In this document: piece after piece, positions 1-6,798 of the stretch
How positions within the stretch are numbered: the first letter of the stretch is position 1
How the letters are laid out: each line of letters begins with the position of its first letter
NCBI GenBank assembly: GCA_959018155.1
Contig: CAUEKH010000099.1
Coordinates: 1-8,090 of the forward strand
Direction of reading: 5' to 3'
Length of the DNA stretch: 8,090 bases
From: an uncultured Hungatella sp.
GTDB lineage: Bacteria > Bacillota > Clostridia > Lachnospirales > Lachnospiraceae
Position numbers and translations under genes: made by a program
The notes under the pieces: model-generated
Seen by the model: the letters and a program-made list of their open reading frames with translations, nothing else
Told to the model about the DNA's origin: nothing
Databases searched by the model: none

Positions 1-210
1 AGCATGGGGCGGCGTAGGGCTGTCAGGGCCCGAAGCCGAGGGCTTGCGGAGGAGAAGGCTTCAGACTTCTCCGTAGCTTGCCCGGTACCCATGCTTTTCG
101 GCGCCGATTTGCCTTAGTCCGGACCACCGAGGAAACCTGCCGCCTCACAGCTTAGACTGCCGCGGCCGCCCCCTCGACTCTTCCCGGCCATGCCGGCGTC
201 CCCCCCTGCC
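1..210 (+). ncRNA. Candidate structured non-coding RNA, class not identified (may extend left of the window)
   Basis: This stretch has no credible protein gene, is about 68% G+C by hand count, and is dense in inverted repeats. An 8-bp helix pairs 1-8 (AGCATGGG) with 88-95 (CCCATGCT). Inside it are two hairpins. The first pairs 11-13 with 35-37 and 17-21 with 27-31, with an internal loop GUA (14-16) opposite GAA (32-34) that resembles a loop E/bulged-G motif. The second, at 40-83, pairs GGGC with GCCC and GGAGAAG (51-57) with CTTCTCC (66-72). Further possible helices are 102-106/194-198, 116-119/155-158, 129-132/143-146 and the hairpin 184-196. GGGGCGG (6-12) could also pair with CCGCCCC (166-172) as an alternative or pseudoknot. 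The plus strand is favoured because the GUA/GAA loop and a U-G pair (21/27) make sense only there. I see no SRP, tmRNA, RNase P, 6S or rRNA signature. A large clostridial RNA such as the raiA motif is possible but untested. Confidence 0.5.
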
Positions 211-213
211 AAC

Positions 214-1947
214 CTAGCGGTAGGCAGTTTGGACAGCCTTCAAAAGCACTTTCGGATCCTTCACATACGGTGTCACCGGGCAGATCTCCCGGTCCACATC
301 CATCAACGTATAAACGGCAATCCTTGCCGCTCTCACCGAATACTCCTCCGTAAACACCATATCATCCGGAATCTCCACAAACTGGCTCACCATCGCGAAA
401 TTCGTAGAACCTTCCGGTACCACCGCCGGCCGATCCGTCATTTTGCGCGGCTCAAACTGAGCGTCCACGTAAGGCATCATACACGGAATCACATTGACCA
501 CATCGTCCATAATTTCATCCAGCTTATCTTCCATATGAAGGTGATGAAGCAGTTCCGTCAGCATTTCTTCCCCGGTACAATCCTTCATCGGCTTCTTCAC
601 ATAGTCGCCTTCCTTATCCGTATAAAGGCCATAACCCCAGAAAATCGTCTCATCCATCGGCTGATTGGCAAAATGTGGCTGAGCCGCAATCACAATACTC
701 ATCAGCCAGCTGGAATCCTTAAAAGTCATAAGCGCGCCGCTTCCCGGCACATTTCCGGTAAAATTCTCGATCATTTTGAGGAGTTTATTTCCACGGCTCG
801 TTACAGTAAAACTCTCCCAGTTTGTCTCGTGGACTTTTCCGAAAAATGGCTCAGGATTTCCAAGCCCAGGTTTCTTAGCCGTCACTTTACTCCACAGTTC
901 GCCTGATATCGGCTTCTGTACCGGTTCCGGCGCCGGAGTGTGGAGATCTCCCAGTGTCGCGCTGTCTGTCATGCACGCATTCGTCATGATACAGATATCG
1001 TCACTTTTCAGTTCTACCGTCTTTTCCTCGCCATTGTCATTCAAATGAAGCGTCTTCACTGTAATTCCGTCGCCATCCGCAAAGTCAATATCTGTGACCT
1101 CACAATTTTCCACAAATACGACTCCGTGCTTTCTTAAGTAGGCTTCCAGCGGTCGAATCACGCTGTCATACTGATTTAACGGAGTTCTCGTAACGCCCTC
1201 AAGCGTCTCAATTCTCGAAAACTCCAGAATCATCCGGCGCATATAGCGGCGGAACTCAAACAGGCTGCTCCATTTCTGGAATGCAAAGGTGGTCTGCCAC
1301 ATATACCAGAAATTCGTGGTAAAGAAATGAGGCGTGTCAGCAAACCACTGCTCAATCGTCATGTCATCCAGCTTTTCCTCTGGCGTGTTCATCAGCTTTA
1401 AAAGGGCCATGCGCTCTTCCTGGGTAAATCCCATGCTCTTCACATCGAGAATATTGCCCTCCCGGTCTACCAGCCTTGCCTGGGCATGAGTTGGATGAGC
1501 GTGGTCGAAATTTAAGATTTCCTCGGTTACGCTGCGGCCCGGATTCTCCAGGGAAGGAATCGATCGGAACAGTTCCCAGAAGTTCTCATACGTCTCCTCA
1601 TTGAGCATACGCCCGCCGCGGCAGACGAAACCGCCCTCAGGCGTTCCAATTCCGTCGTTGCTGCCTCCCAGAATATGTGTTCCTTCATAAATGGTAATCT
1701 GATTTCCAGGAAATTTACAGTCGCGGATTAAATATGCGGCTCCGGCCATGCTTCCCAATCCGCCCCCGATGAAATACGCGCTTTTCCCTTCATAGCTGCG
1801 GTTTTCCATCGTCACATCGACAGCGGATTTCAATTCCTCTTCCTGTTTCTTCTTAGAGTTTTCAAATGCCTTTTTTGCCGCGATACCGGCGGCGGCAGCC
1901 GCTGTTCCCCACACAAGAACCTTTCCTAATCCCGATTTCTTCTTCAT
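214..1947 (-). CDS. ohyA: Oleate hydratase (MCRA family), N-terminally extended, family-3-like active site
   Basis: The protein is an FAD-dependent fatty acid hydratase (formerly myosin-cross-reactive antigen family), which adds water to the cis-9 double bond of oleate or related host fatty acids to give 10-hydroxy fatty acids. Residues are counted from MKKKSG (577 aa). Residues 10-24 are a hydrophobic Ala-rich stretch after a Lys-rich start, which suggests a membrane anchor. A lysine/glutamate-rich linker follows. The FAD-binding fold begins at GGGLGSMAGA (61-70), with the acidic residue ending the second strand at E88. The family block RGGR is at 110-113, but the next residue is M114 instead of the glutamate expected in the RGGREM form. 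FWYMWQTTFAFQKW begins at about 213. The start at 1947 is preferred because AAAGGA (1963-1958) is 10 nt from it but only 1 nt from the ATG at 1956. The start lies about 35 nt after rsmA (25 nt if 1956 is used), so it is probably the last gene of the metG operon. The family call is secure; the exact substrate is unknown. Confidence 0.93.
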   Translation of the reverse strand: MKKKSGLGKVLVWGTAAAAAGIAAKKAFENSKKKQEEELKSAVDVTMENRSYEGKSAYFIGGGLGSMAGAAYLIRDCKFPGNQITIYEGTHILGGSNDGIGTPEGGFVCRGGRMLNEETYENFWELFRSIPSLENPGRSVTEEILNFDHAHPTHAQARLVDREGNILDVKSMGFTQEERMALLKLMNTPEEKLDDMTIEQWFADTPHFFTTNFWYMWQTTFAFQKWSSLFEFRRYMRRMILEFSRIETLEGVTRTPLNQYDSVIRPLEAYLRKHGVVFVENCEVTDIDFADGDGITVKTLHLNDNGEEKTVELKSDDICIMTNACMTDSATLGDLHTPAPEPVQKPISGELWSKVTAKKPGLGNPEPFFGKVHETNWESFTVTSRGNKLLKMIENFTGNVPGSGALMTFKDSSWLMSIVIAAQPHFANQPMDETIFWGYGLYTDKEGDYVKKPMKDCTGEEMLTELLHHLHMEDKLDEIMDDVVNVIPCMMPYVDAQFEPRKMTDRPAVVPEGSTNFAMVSQFVEIPDDMVFTEEYSVRAARIAVYTLMDVDREICPVTPYVKDPKVLLKAVQTAYR

Positions 1948-1981
1948 AGCGCTCATTTCCTTTCTTAATCAGATTTACTAT

Positions 1982-2875
1982 TTAATTTTCACCGCTCTGC
2001 TGCATCTGCCCGCATTTTTTTGACAGGTAATTGCTGAGAGCCGCAAACTGCTCCAACGTAAGCGCTTCCCCACGGATCTGCGGAGAGACTCCCAGGCTCT
2101 CGATGGCCTCTACGATCTCTTCTTTGGTATAGGGCACCTCCGGGGAATTATTTAAACCGTTCTGAAGGGTTTTCCGCCTCTGATTGAAGGATGCGCGGAT
2201 TAAGCGAAACATCAGCGCCGGGTCATCTGCTACAACCGGCGGTTCCTTATGTTTCGTCAGACGGATAACCGCGGAACCAACCCCGGGCCGCGGAATAAAG
2301 CAGTTGGGGGGCACATTTGCCACAATATAGGCATCGGCATAGTACTGGACCGCCAGAGAGAGCGCGCCGTAATCCTTGGATCCGGGGCCTGTCTGCATCC
2401 GCTCCGCCACTTCCTTCTGAACCATAACCGTGATGTTGTCGATGGGGACGCCGCTCTCGAACAGGCCCATAATAATCGGGGTTGTGATGTAATATGGAAG
2501 ATTTGCCACCACCTTGATCGGGCGGCCTTCATTGTAAGTGTCCACCAGCTGATTGATATTAACCTTTAAAATATCATCGTTGATAACCGTCACATTTTCA
2601 TATTCTTTCAGCGTCTCATTCAGAATCGGAATTAAATTTTTATCAATTTCTACTGCCACTACCCGCCTGGCGTGTTCTGCCAGGTACTGAGTCATGGTGC
2701 CGATTCCGGGACCGATTTCCAGGACACAGTCGTCCTCTGTGACGCCTGCGGCTGATACGATTTTATCCAGGACATGGGTGTCGATAAGAAAATTCTGACC
2801 GAACTTTTTTTGAAACGCGAACTCATACTTCTGAATAATCTCTATAGTTTTTTGGGGATTTCCAAGTGTCGCCAT
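1982..2875 (-). CDS. rsmA: 16S rRNA (adenine(1518)-N6/adenine(1519)-N6)-dimethyltransferase
   Basis: RsmA/KsgA uses S-adenosylmethionine to dimethylate two adjacent adenosines in the 3'-terminal hairpin of 16S rRNA, late in small-subunit assembly. The length of 297 aa is normal. In order the protein shows GQNFL (26-30), the SAM-binding motif EIGPGIGT (53-60), the acidic residue E77 in VEID that contacts the SAM ribose, NDD (99-101), the catalytic NLPYY (125-129), QKEVAERM, and the family's IPRPGVGSAV block near residue 195. GGAGGA (2886-2881) lies 5 nt before the ATG, so the start is firm. The gap to tatD upstream is 62 nt and that to ohyA downstream is 25-35 nt. In many Firmicutes an rnmV gene for RNase M5 stands directly before rsmA; none is present here. 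Confidence 0.97.
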   Translation of the reverse strand: MATLGNPQKTIEIIQKYEFAFQKKFGQNFLIDTHVLDKIVSAAGVTEDDCVLEIGPGIGTMTQYLAEHARRVVAVEIDKNLIPILNETLKEYENVTVINDDILKVNINQLVDTYNEGRPIKVVANLPYYITTPIIMGLFESGVPIDNITVMVQKEVAERMQTGPGSKDYGALSLAVQYYADAYIVANVPPNCFIPRPGVGSAVIRLTKHKEPPVVADDPALMFRLIRASFNQRRKTLQNGLNNSPEVPYTKEEIVEAIESLGVSPQIRGEALTLEQFAALSNYLSKKCGQMQQSGEN

Positions 2876-2937
2876 GTACTTCCTCCATCTTTATTCTCAT
2901 TTCGTATTATTGCCGGAAAATCACCGGTCAAACGGCT

Positions 2938-3705
2938 CTATGGCAGCCGGTACATTTTCTTCGCATTCTGGTTTGTCACTTCAATCACTTTTTCCGGAGT
3001 GGTATTTTTAAGAGCGGCAATCTCTTCCACCACATAGGGAAGATTGAGTGAGGAGTTACGTTTTCCGCGGTTTGGAACCGGCGCCAGATACGGACAGTCC
3101 GTCTCAAGAGCAAGCTGTTCCAGCGGCATATATTCCACAACCTCTTTCAGCTTCTTTGCGTTTTTAAAGGTCACCACGCCGCCGATTCCCAGATAAAATC
3201 CCATATTCAAATATTCTCTGGCCATTTCCTTCGTGTAGGAAAAGCAGTGGATTACGCCGCTTAAATCCCCGTGATACATGGATTTCATAATATCCAGGGT
3301 ATCTTTCGCCGCGTCGCGGCTGTGGATTACCACGGGAAGATCCACCTCTTTTGCCAGTTCCAGCTGACGGACAAACCATTTCTGCTGTATTTTGCGCTCC
3401 GGCTCATCCCAGTAATAATCGAGACCGATTTCCCCGATAGCCACCACTCCCGGCTTTGATGCGTTCTCCTTCAGCCAGGCAATCCCCTCTTCATCAAGTT
3501 CCTCCACTTCATTCGGATGGACTCCGATGGCGCCGTACACAAAGGGATACCGTTCCACCAGTTCCAGGGTGGTGCGGGACGATTTTAAATTTGCTCCGAT
3601 GTTCGTAACCGCCTCAATCCCGTGCTCTTTAAGGGAAGAGAGCAGTTCTTCCCGATCTTCGTCAAATGCCTCATCATCGTAATGGGCGTGTGTATCAAAA
3701 ATCAT
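2938..3705 (-). CDS. tatD: TatD family metal-dependent hydrolase (putative DNase)
   Basis: This 255-aa TIM-barrel protein belongs to the TatD/YabD family. Members are cytoplasmic metal-dependent nucleases, linked in E. coli to 3'-5' DNA/RNA degradation; the true substrate in Firmicutes is not settled. The metal ligands are visible: H6 and H8 in DTHAHYDD, H63 in GVHPNE, E92 in GEIGLDYYWD, H128 in VVIHSRDA, H153 in VIHCFSY and D203 in ETDCPYLAP. The family's RGKRN block is at 213-217. A short GAGG (3717-3714) lies 8 nt upstream of the ATG. The gene sits 80 nt after the traX-like gene and 62 nt before rsmA, in the order known from the B. subtilis metS-yabD-rnmV-ksgA cluster. Confidence 0.95.
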   Translation of the reverse strand: MIFDTHAHYDDEAFDEDREELLSSLKEHGIEAVTNIGANLKSSRTTLELVERYPFVYGAIGVHPNEVEELDEEGIAWLKENASKPGVVAIGEIGLDYYWDEPERKIQQKWFVRQLELAKEVDLPVVIHSRDAAKDTLDIMKSMYHGDLSGVIHCFSYTKEMAREYLNMGFYLGIGGVVTFKNAKKLKEVVEYMPLEQLALETDCPYLAPVPNRGKRNSSLNLPYVVEEIAALKNTTPEKVIEVTNQNAKKMYRLP

Positions 3706-3785
3706 GATGTCAACCTCATTTTTAAGAATCTAAAAGCCTGCTGCCGCGCAATCTACCCCAAAAAGAGCAGGACGCAGGTCCCCGA

Positions 3786-4541
3786 TTATGAAAAAATCAG
3801 GACCCGCGCCGCGTACAGCACAAGTAAATGCACTGGATAAAACAGATAAAAGAAATATTTCAGCTTCATCCGGCCTCTTGTTCCATTATACATATAAATC
3901 GGGATAAATGCCAGTGCTGCGGCAAAGAAATTGCTCGAGCTCCCTATCCCGGCTATCAGGGCGCCCATCAGCGTCATGTATTTTTTATTTTCATGGAAAA
4001 TATACATGACGAGAATCAGGATAATCCCCGTGGCATCGTAGTCGCACCTCAACAGCAGGGCGATCGCGCAGCCAGCCAGCATGATAAGCTGCTGCTTCGT
4101 CTGGCTGAACTGGAAACGGCTGTATCCCTCCAGCACCAGGAGGCCGATAAACAGCGTAAAAAATACGTTCTGATGGCGCGGCGCAAACCAGGTACCGTAA
4201 AAGGCCAAATCAAACGGAATCTCTGATATAAGAGCGAATAAAAACATACGCTCTGCATATTTCTTAAAATCCCTGGTATGGAGATACCCTTCCACCAGGA
4301 GGAAGGCCATTATGGGAAATGCGAGCCGCCCCACCGTACGAAGCACCCGATCCGCGAAAAACCATTTCAGCCCGATATCGGTCGATAAGACGGCCTGTAC
4401 CGCCTCCGCATCCGGCCTATGAAAAATCCCCTGCTCAATTATGCTGGCGCCGATATGATCGATTACCATGGACAGAACCGCGATAATTTTCAGTGCATTT
4501 CCGGAAAGCCCTTTTTCCCGCGCCGCTACAGTTTGTGCCAA
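3786..4541 (-). CDS. TraX family integral membrane protein
   Basis: This 251-aa polytopic membrane protein matches the TraX family, whose F-plasmid member is needed for N-terminal acetylation of pilin. Chromosomal Firmicutes members are common and their substrate is unknown, so an acyltransferase-like role is only an inference. Family blocks are LKIIAVLSMVIDHIG (17-31), RTVGRLAFPIMAFLLVEGY (68-86), HTR..Y..R, ALISEIPFDLAFYG (103-116), QNVFFTLFIGL (124-134), DYDATGI (167-173) and FYPVHLLVLY (234-243). Roughly seven to eight hydrophobic segments can be seen. The start codon is TTG (4541-4539), supported by GGAGGAG (4553-4547) 5 nt away; there is no ATG in frame between that site and residue 25. 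The gene follows metG by 92 nt and precedes tatD by 80 nt. No conjugation genes are nearby, so a role in pilus modification is unlikely. Confidence 0.9.
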   Translation of the reverse strand: MAQTVAAREKGLSGNALKIIAVLSMVIDHIGASIIEQGIFHRPDAEAVQAVLSTDIGLKWFFADRVLRTVGRLAFPIMAFLLVEGYLHTRDFKKYAERMFLFALISEIPFDLAFYGTWFAPRHQNVFFTLFIGLLVLEGYSRFQFSQTKQQLIMLAGCAIALLLRCDYDATGIILILVMYIFHENKKYMTLMGALIAGIGSSSNFFAAALAFIPIYMYNGTRGRMKLKYFFYLFYPVHLLVLYAARVLIFS

Positions 4542-4553
4542 TTTTTCTCCTCC
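4535..4553 (-). promoter_or_regulatory. Strong ribosome binding site with TTG start of the traX-like gene
   Basis: GGAGGAG (4553-4547) is followed by AAAAA and then TTG. The site is close to a perfect anti-16S match with 5-nt spacing. It decides the start: the first in-frame ATG comes 24 codons later, inside the first conserved block. Confidence 0.75.
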
Positions 4554-4560
4554 AATATCT

Positions 4561-4648
4561 GAATGCCTGCAGGTTTCTTACCGTCTTTCAGCAGATTTTC
4601 CCACAGTCTGCCAGCAGATTTTTCCGCAGTCTGTCAGCAGATTTCCGC
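4561..4648 (-). repeat. Short tandem repeat, 21-23 nt units, spanning the metG stop codon
   Basis: Read on the minus strand, three units follow each other: 4648-4628 (21 nt), 4627-4605 (23 nt) and 4604-4582 (23 nt). Each has the form GYGGRAAA..ATCTGCTG.NAGAC. A fourth unit at 4581-4561 is more degenerate. The first unit encodes the last residues of MetG (GAEIC) and supplies its TGA stop; the others fill most of the 92-nt gap before the traX-like gene. Each unit carries CAGA/TCTG elements that could form small hairpins, but there is no uridine tract, so a terminator is not supported. Confidence 0.8.
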
Positions 4649-6631
4649 ACCTGACGGCATCGTTTTCTCCGGCACCATCAGTGATAAATTGCCTTCTGCG
4701 TCTTCCGCACAGAGAAGCATTCCTTCTGACAGCACGCCTGCCAGTTTCGCCGGTTTTAAGTTCACCACAACCATAACCTTCTTACCGACCATCTCTTCCG
4801 GTGTATAGTGGGCCCTGATTCCGCTTACAATCTGTTTTACCTGGCTTCCGATACGCACCTTGGAACATAAGAGTTTCTTGGACTTCGGAACGGCTTCACA
4901 GGCGATAATCTCGCCGACCTGGAACTGAAGCTTCGCAAAATCATCGTATGTGATTTCCGGCTTTGGCTCGATATCAATTCCATTTTCTTCTGCCGCAGAG
5001 GAGTCTTCGGTGCCATTCTCATTTCCGCCCTGGGCGGCTGCGGCGGCTGCCTTCATTGCTTCTACTTTGTCCATGACGTCTTTTATTTTCATACGCTCAA
5101 ATAAAGTCTCCGGTTCCGGAGTTACTTTGGTGCCTGATGGATAGAGGCCAAACTGTCCCATCTCATCGAGTGAGCGAAGGCCCGTGCCAAGCTGGGCCAG
5201 AATCTTAGCGGAGGTATCCGGCATAAAGGATTCCAGAAGGGAAGCGCCGATGGTGATTGCTTCTGCCAGATTATAGAGGACAGTCGCAAGGCGGTCCTTC
5301 TTCGCCTCATCCTTGGCCAGTACCCACGGAGTTGTCTCATCAATATACTTGTTGCTTCTGCGGAAAATATTAAAGATTTCCGTGATGGCGTCGGCCACAC
5401 GCAGCTTCTCCATCTTCTCCTGTACCTTAGTAACTTCGTCCAGAACGACTGCCTTTAAATCGTCGTCCACCGGTTCGGATACGCCCGTATTGTTTACAAC
5501 GCCGCCAAAATACTGGTTTGTCATGGAAATCGTACGTTTCACCAGGTTGCCCAGAATATTGGCCAGATCGGAGTTCATGCGTTCTACCATCAGTTCCCAT
5601 GAAATCACGCCGTCGTTATCAAATGGCATCTCGTGAAGGACGAAGTAACGCACCGCGTCTACTCCGAAGAAATCGACTAAAGTATCGGCATAGAGGACAT
5701 TTCCCTTGGACTTGCTCATCTTGCCGTCACCCTGAAGCAGCCACGGATGGCCAAATACCTGCTTCGGAAGCGGTAAATCGAGAGCCATCAGGAAGATCGG
5801 CCAGTAAATCGTATGGAAGCGGATAATATCCTTTCCAATCAAATGTAAATCAGCCGGCCACAGCTTCGCAAACTGCTCGCTGTTCGTCCCGTCACAGTCG
5901 TATCCGATACCGGTGATGTAGTTTGTCAGGGCATCAAGCCATACATAGGTCACGTGCTTCGGGTCAAATGTCACCGGAATGCCCCAGGAAAATGTGGTTC
6001 TGGAGACACAGAGATCCTGAAGTCCCGGAAGCAGGAAGTTGTTCATCATCTCATTTTTTCTTGATACCGGCTGGATAAATTCCGGATGGTCGTTGATATA
6101 TTGGATCAGACGGTCCGCATATTTGCTCATACGGAAGAAGTACGCCTCTTCCTTTGCAGGCTTCACTTCCCGCCCGCAGTCCGGACATTTTCCATCTACC
6201 AGCTGGGATTCGGTAAAGAAGGACTCACACGGAGTACAGTAAAGTCCCTCGTAGTATCCTTTGTAAATATCTCCCTGATCATACAGCTTTTTGAAAATCT
6301 TCTGCACCTGAGCCTCATGATCTTTATCTGTGGTGCGGATAAATTTATCATAGGAAGTGTTCATTAAATCCCAGATATTTTTAATCTCTCCGGCTGCCTT
6401 ATCTACAAATTCCTGCGGTGTTACATTTGCCGCGGCTGCCTTTTCCTCAATCTTCTGACCGTGTTCATCGGTACCTGTCTGGAAGAATACATCGTACCCC
6501 TCCGCTCTCTTGAAACGCGCAATCGCATCTGCCAGCACAGCTTCATACGTGTTGCCAATATGCGGTTTTCCGGATGCATAGGCAATCGCTGTTGTGATAT
6601 AATACGGCTTTCCTTTACGGTTCTTACACAT
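4634..6631 (-). CDS. metG: Methionyl-tRNA synthetase with C-terminal tRNA-binding domain
   Basis: This class I aminoacyl-tRNA synthetase charges tRNA-Met with methionine for initiation and elongation. At 665 aa it has the normal length of the form with a fused Trbp111-like domain. The signature HIGN is at 24-27. The inserted zinc domain has two CxxC pairs at C132/C135 and C149/C152. KMSKS is at 304-308. The anticodon-binding helical domain follows from about residue 350 to 530. An Ala/Gly/Glu-rich linker (about 535-565) then joins an OB-fold tRNA-binding domain that begins near YDDFAKLQFQVGEI and includes VNLKPAKLAGVLSEGMLLCAED. AGGAGGG (6644-6638) is 6 nt before the ATG. The gene is first in the operon and is preceded by a T-box leader, so its transcription should rise when uncharged tRNA-Met accumulates. 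The last codons overlap a tandem repeat. Confidence 0.98.
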   Translation of the reverse strand: MCKNRKGKPYYITTAIAYASGKPHIGNTYEAVLADAIARFKRAEGYDVFFQTGTDEHGQKIEEKAAAANVTPQEFVDKAAGEIKNIWDLMNTSYDKFIRTTDKDHEAQVQKIFKKLYDQGDIYKGYYEGLYCTPCESFFTESQLVDGKCPDCGREVKPAKEEAYFFRMSKYADRLIQYINDHPEFIQPVSRKNEMMNNFLLPGLQDLCVSRTTFSWGIPVTFDPKHVTYVWLDALTNYITGIGYDCDGTNSEQFAKLWPADLHLIGKDIIRFHTIYWPIFLMALDLPLPKQVFGHPWLLQGDGKMSKSKGNVLYADTLVDFFGVDAVRYFVLHEMPFDNDGVISWELMVERMNSDLANILGNLVKRTISMTNQYFGGVVNNTGVSEPVDDDLKAVVLDEVTKVQEKMEKLRVADAITEIFNIFRRSNKYIDETTPWVLAKDEAKKDRLATVLYNLAEAITIGASLLESFMPDTSAKILAQLGTGLRSLDEMGQFGLYPSGTKVTPEPETLFERMKIKDVMDKVEAMKAAAAAAQGGNENGTEDSSAAEENGIDIEPKPEITYDDFAKLQFQVGEIIACEAVPKSKKLLCSKVRIGSQVKQIVSGIRAHYTPEEMVGKKVMVVVNLKPAKLAGVLSEGMLLCAEDAEGNLSLMVPEKTMPSGAEIC

Positions 6632-6651
6632 AATTTTCCCTCCTGTTTTAT

Positions 6652-6671
6652 AGCGGCGTTTTAGGGCCGCT
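6652..6671 (-). promoter_or_regulatory. Small hairpin just upstream of the metG ribosome binding site
   Basis: AGCGGC (6671-6666) pairs with GCCGCT (6657-6652) around an 8-nt loop. It ends 7 nt before AGGAGGG. It may limit or present the ribosome binding site, but no alternative pairing with that site is obvious. Confidence 0.4.
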
Positions 6672-6680
6672 GGTTTTTTG

Positions 6681-6743
6681 TCGATGTTTTTCGGCTGATG
6701 TTTTTCGACCGACTTCGGCCGATATCGGCCGGTATTTTTCGGC
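6681..6743. repeat. Short repeat cluster with a 16-bp perfect palindrome between T-box terminator and metG
   Basis: On the plus strand GATGTTTTTCG occurs at 6683-6693 and again at 6697-6707 (14-nt period), and a related TATTTTTCGGC lies at 6733-6743. Within the cluster, 6716-6731 reads CGGCCGATATCGGCCG, a perfect palindrome. The stretch lies in the read-through part of the leader. It could be an operator for a dimeric regulator, an RNA hairpin or slippage-derived sequence; nothing here decides which. Confidence 0.6.
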
Positions 6744-6753
6744 TTCTGAAACT

Positions 6754-6798
6754 AAAAAACCGCCTCTAAATCTCCTCCTGCAGGACATTTAAAGACGG
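6754..6798 (-). terminator. Intrinsic terminator of the metG T-box
   Basis: The 5' arm 6798-6782 and the 3' arm 6776-6760 form 17 positions with a single G-G mismatch and two G-U pairs, around a 5-nt loop (6781-6777). Six T residues follow at 6759-6754. The 5' arm reuses the 3' half of the antiterminator (CCGTCTTT), so the two structures exclude each other, as the T-box mechanism requires. Confidence 0.93.

Noticed and set aside
1..210. Assignment to SRP RNA, tmRNA or RNase P RNA
   Set aside because: The hallmark sequences are absent on both strands: no GGTCCGGAAGGAAGC loop, no tag reading frame, and no GAGGAAAGTCC core.
190..906. Plus-strand open frame of 238 codons opposite the ohyA 3' half
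   Set aside because: It is antisense to a strongly conserved gene, rich in His/Arg/Ile as expected for a shadow frame, and has no ribosome binding site that I can see.
2895..2937. CCGG/CCGG hairpin between tatD and rsmA as a terminator or remnant of rnmV
   Set aside because: The stem is 4 bp without a T tract, and no RNase M5-like coding remnant can be read in 62 nt.
3740..3785. Terminator between the traX-like gene and tatD (GGAC/GTCC then TCTTTTT, minus strand)
   Set aside because: The stem is only 4 bp with a 4-nt loop and is separated from the T tract, which is too weak to split the operon.
6652..6680. Plus-strand terminator: hairpin AGCGGC/GCCGCT followed by GGTTTTTT
   Set aside because: No plus-strand gene or promoter leads into it. 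It is better read as a hairpin in the metG leader on the other strand.
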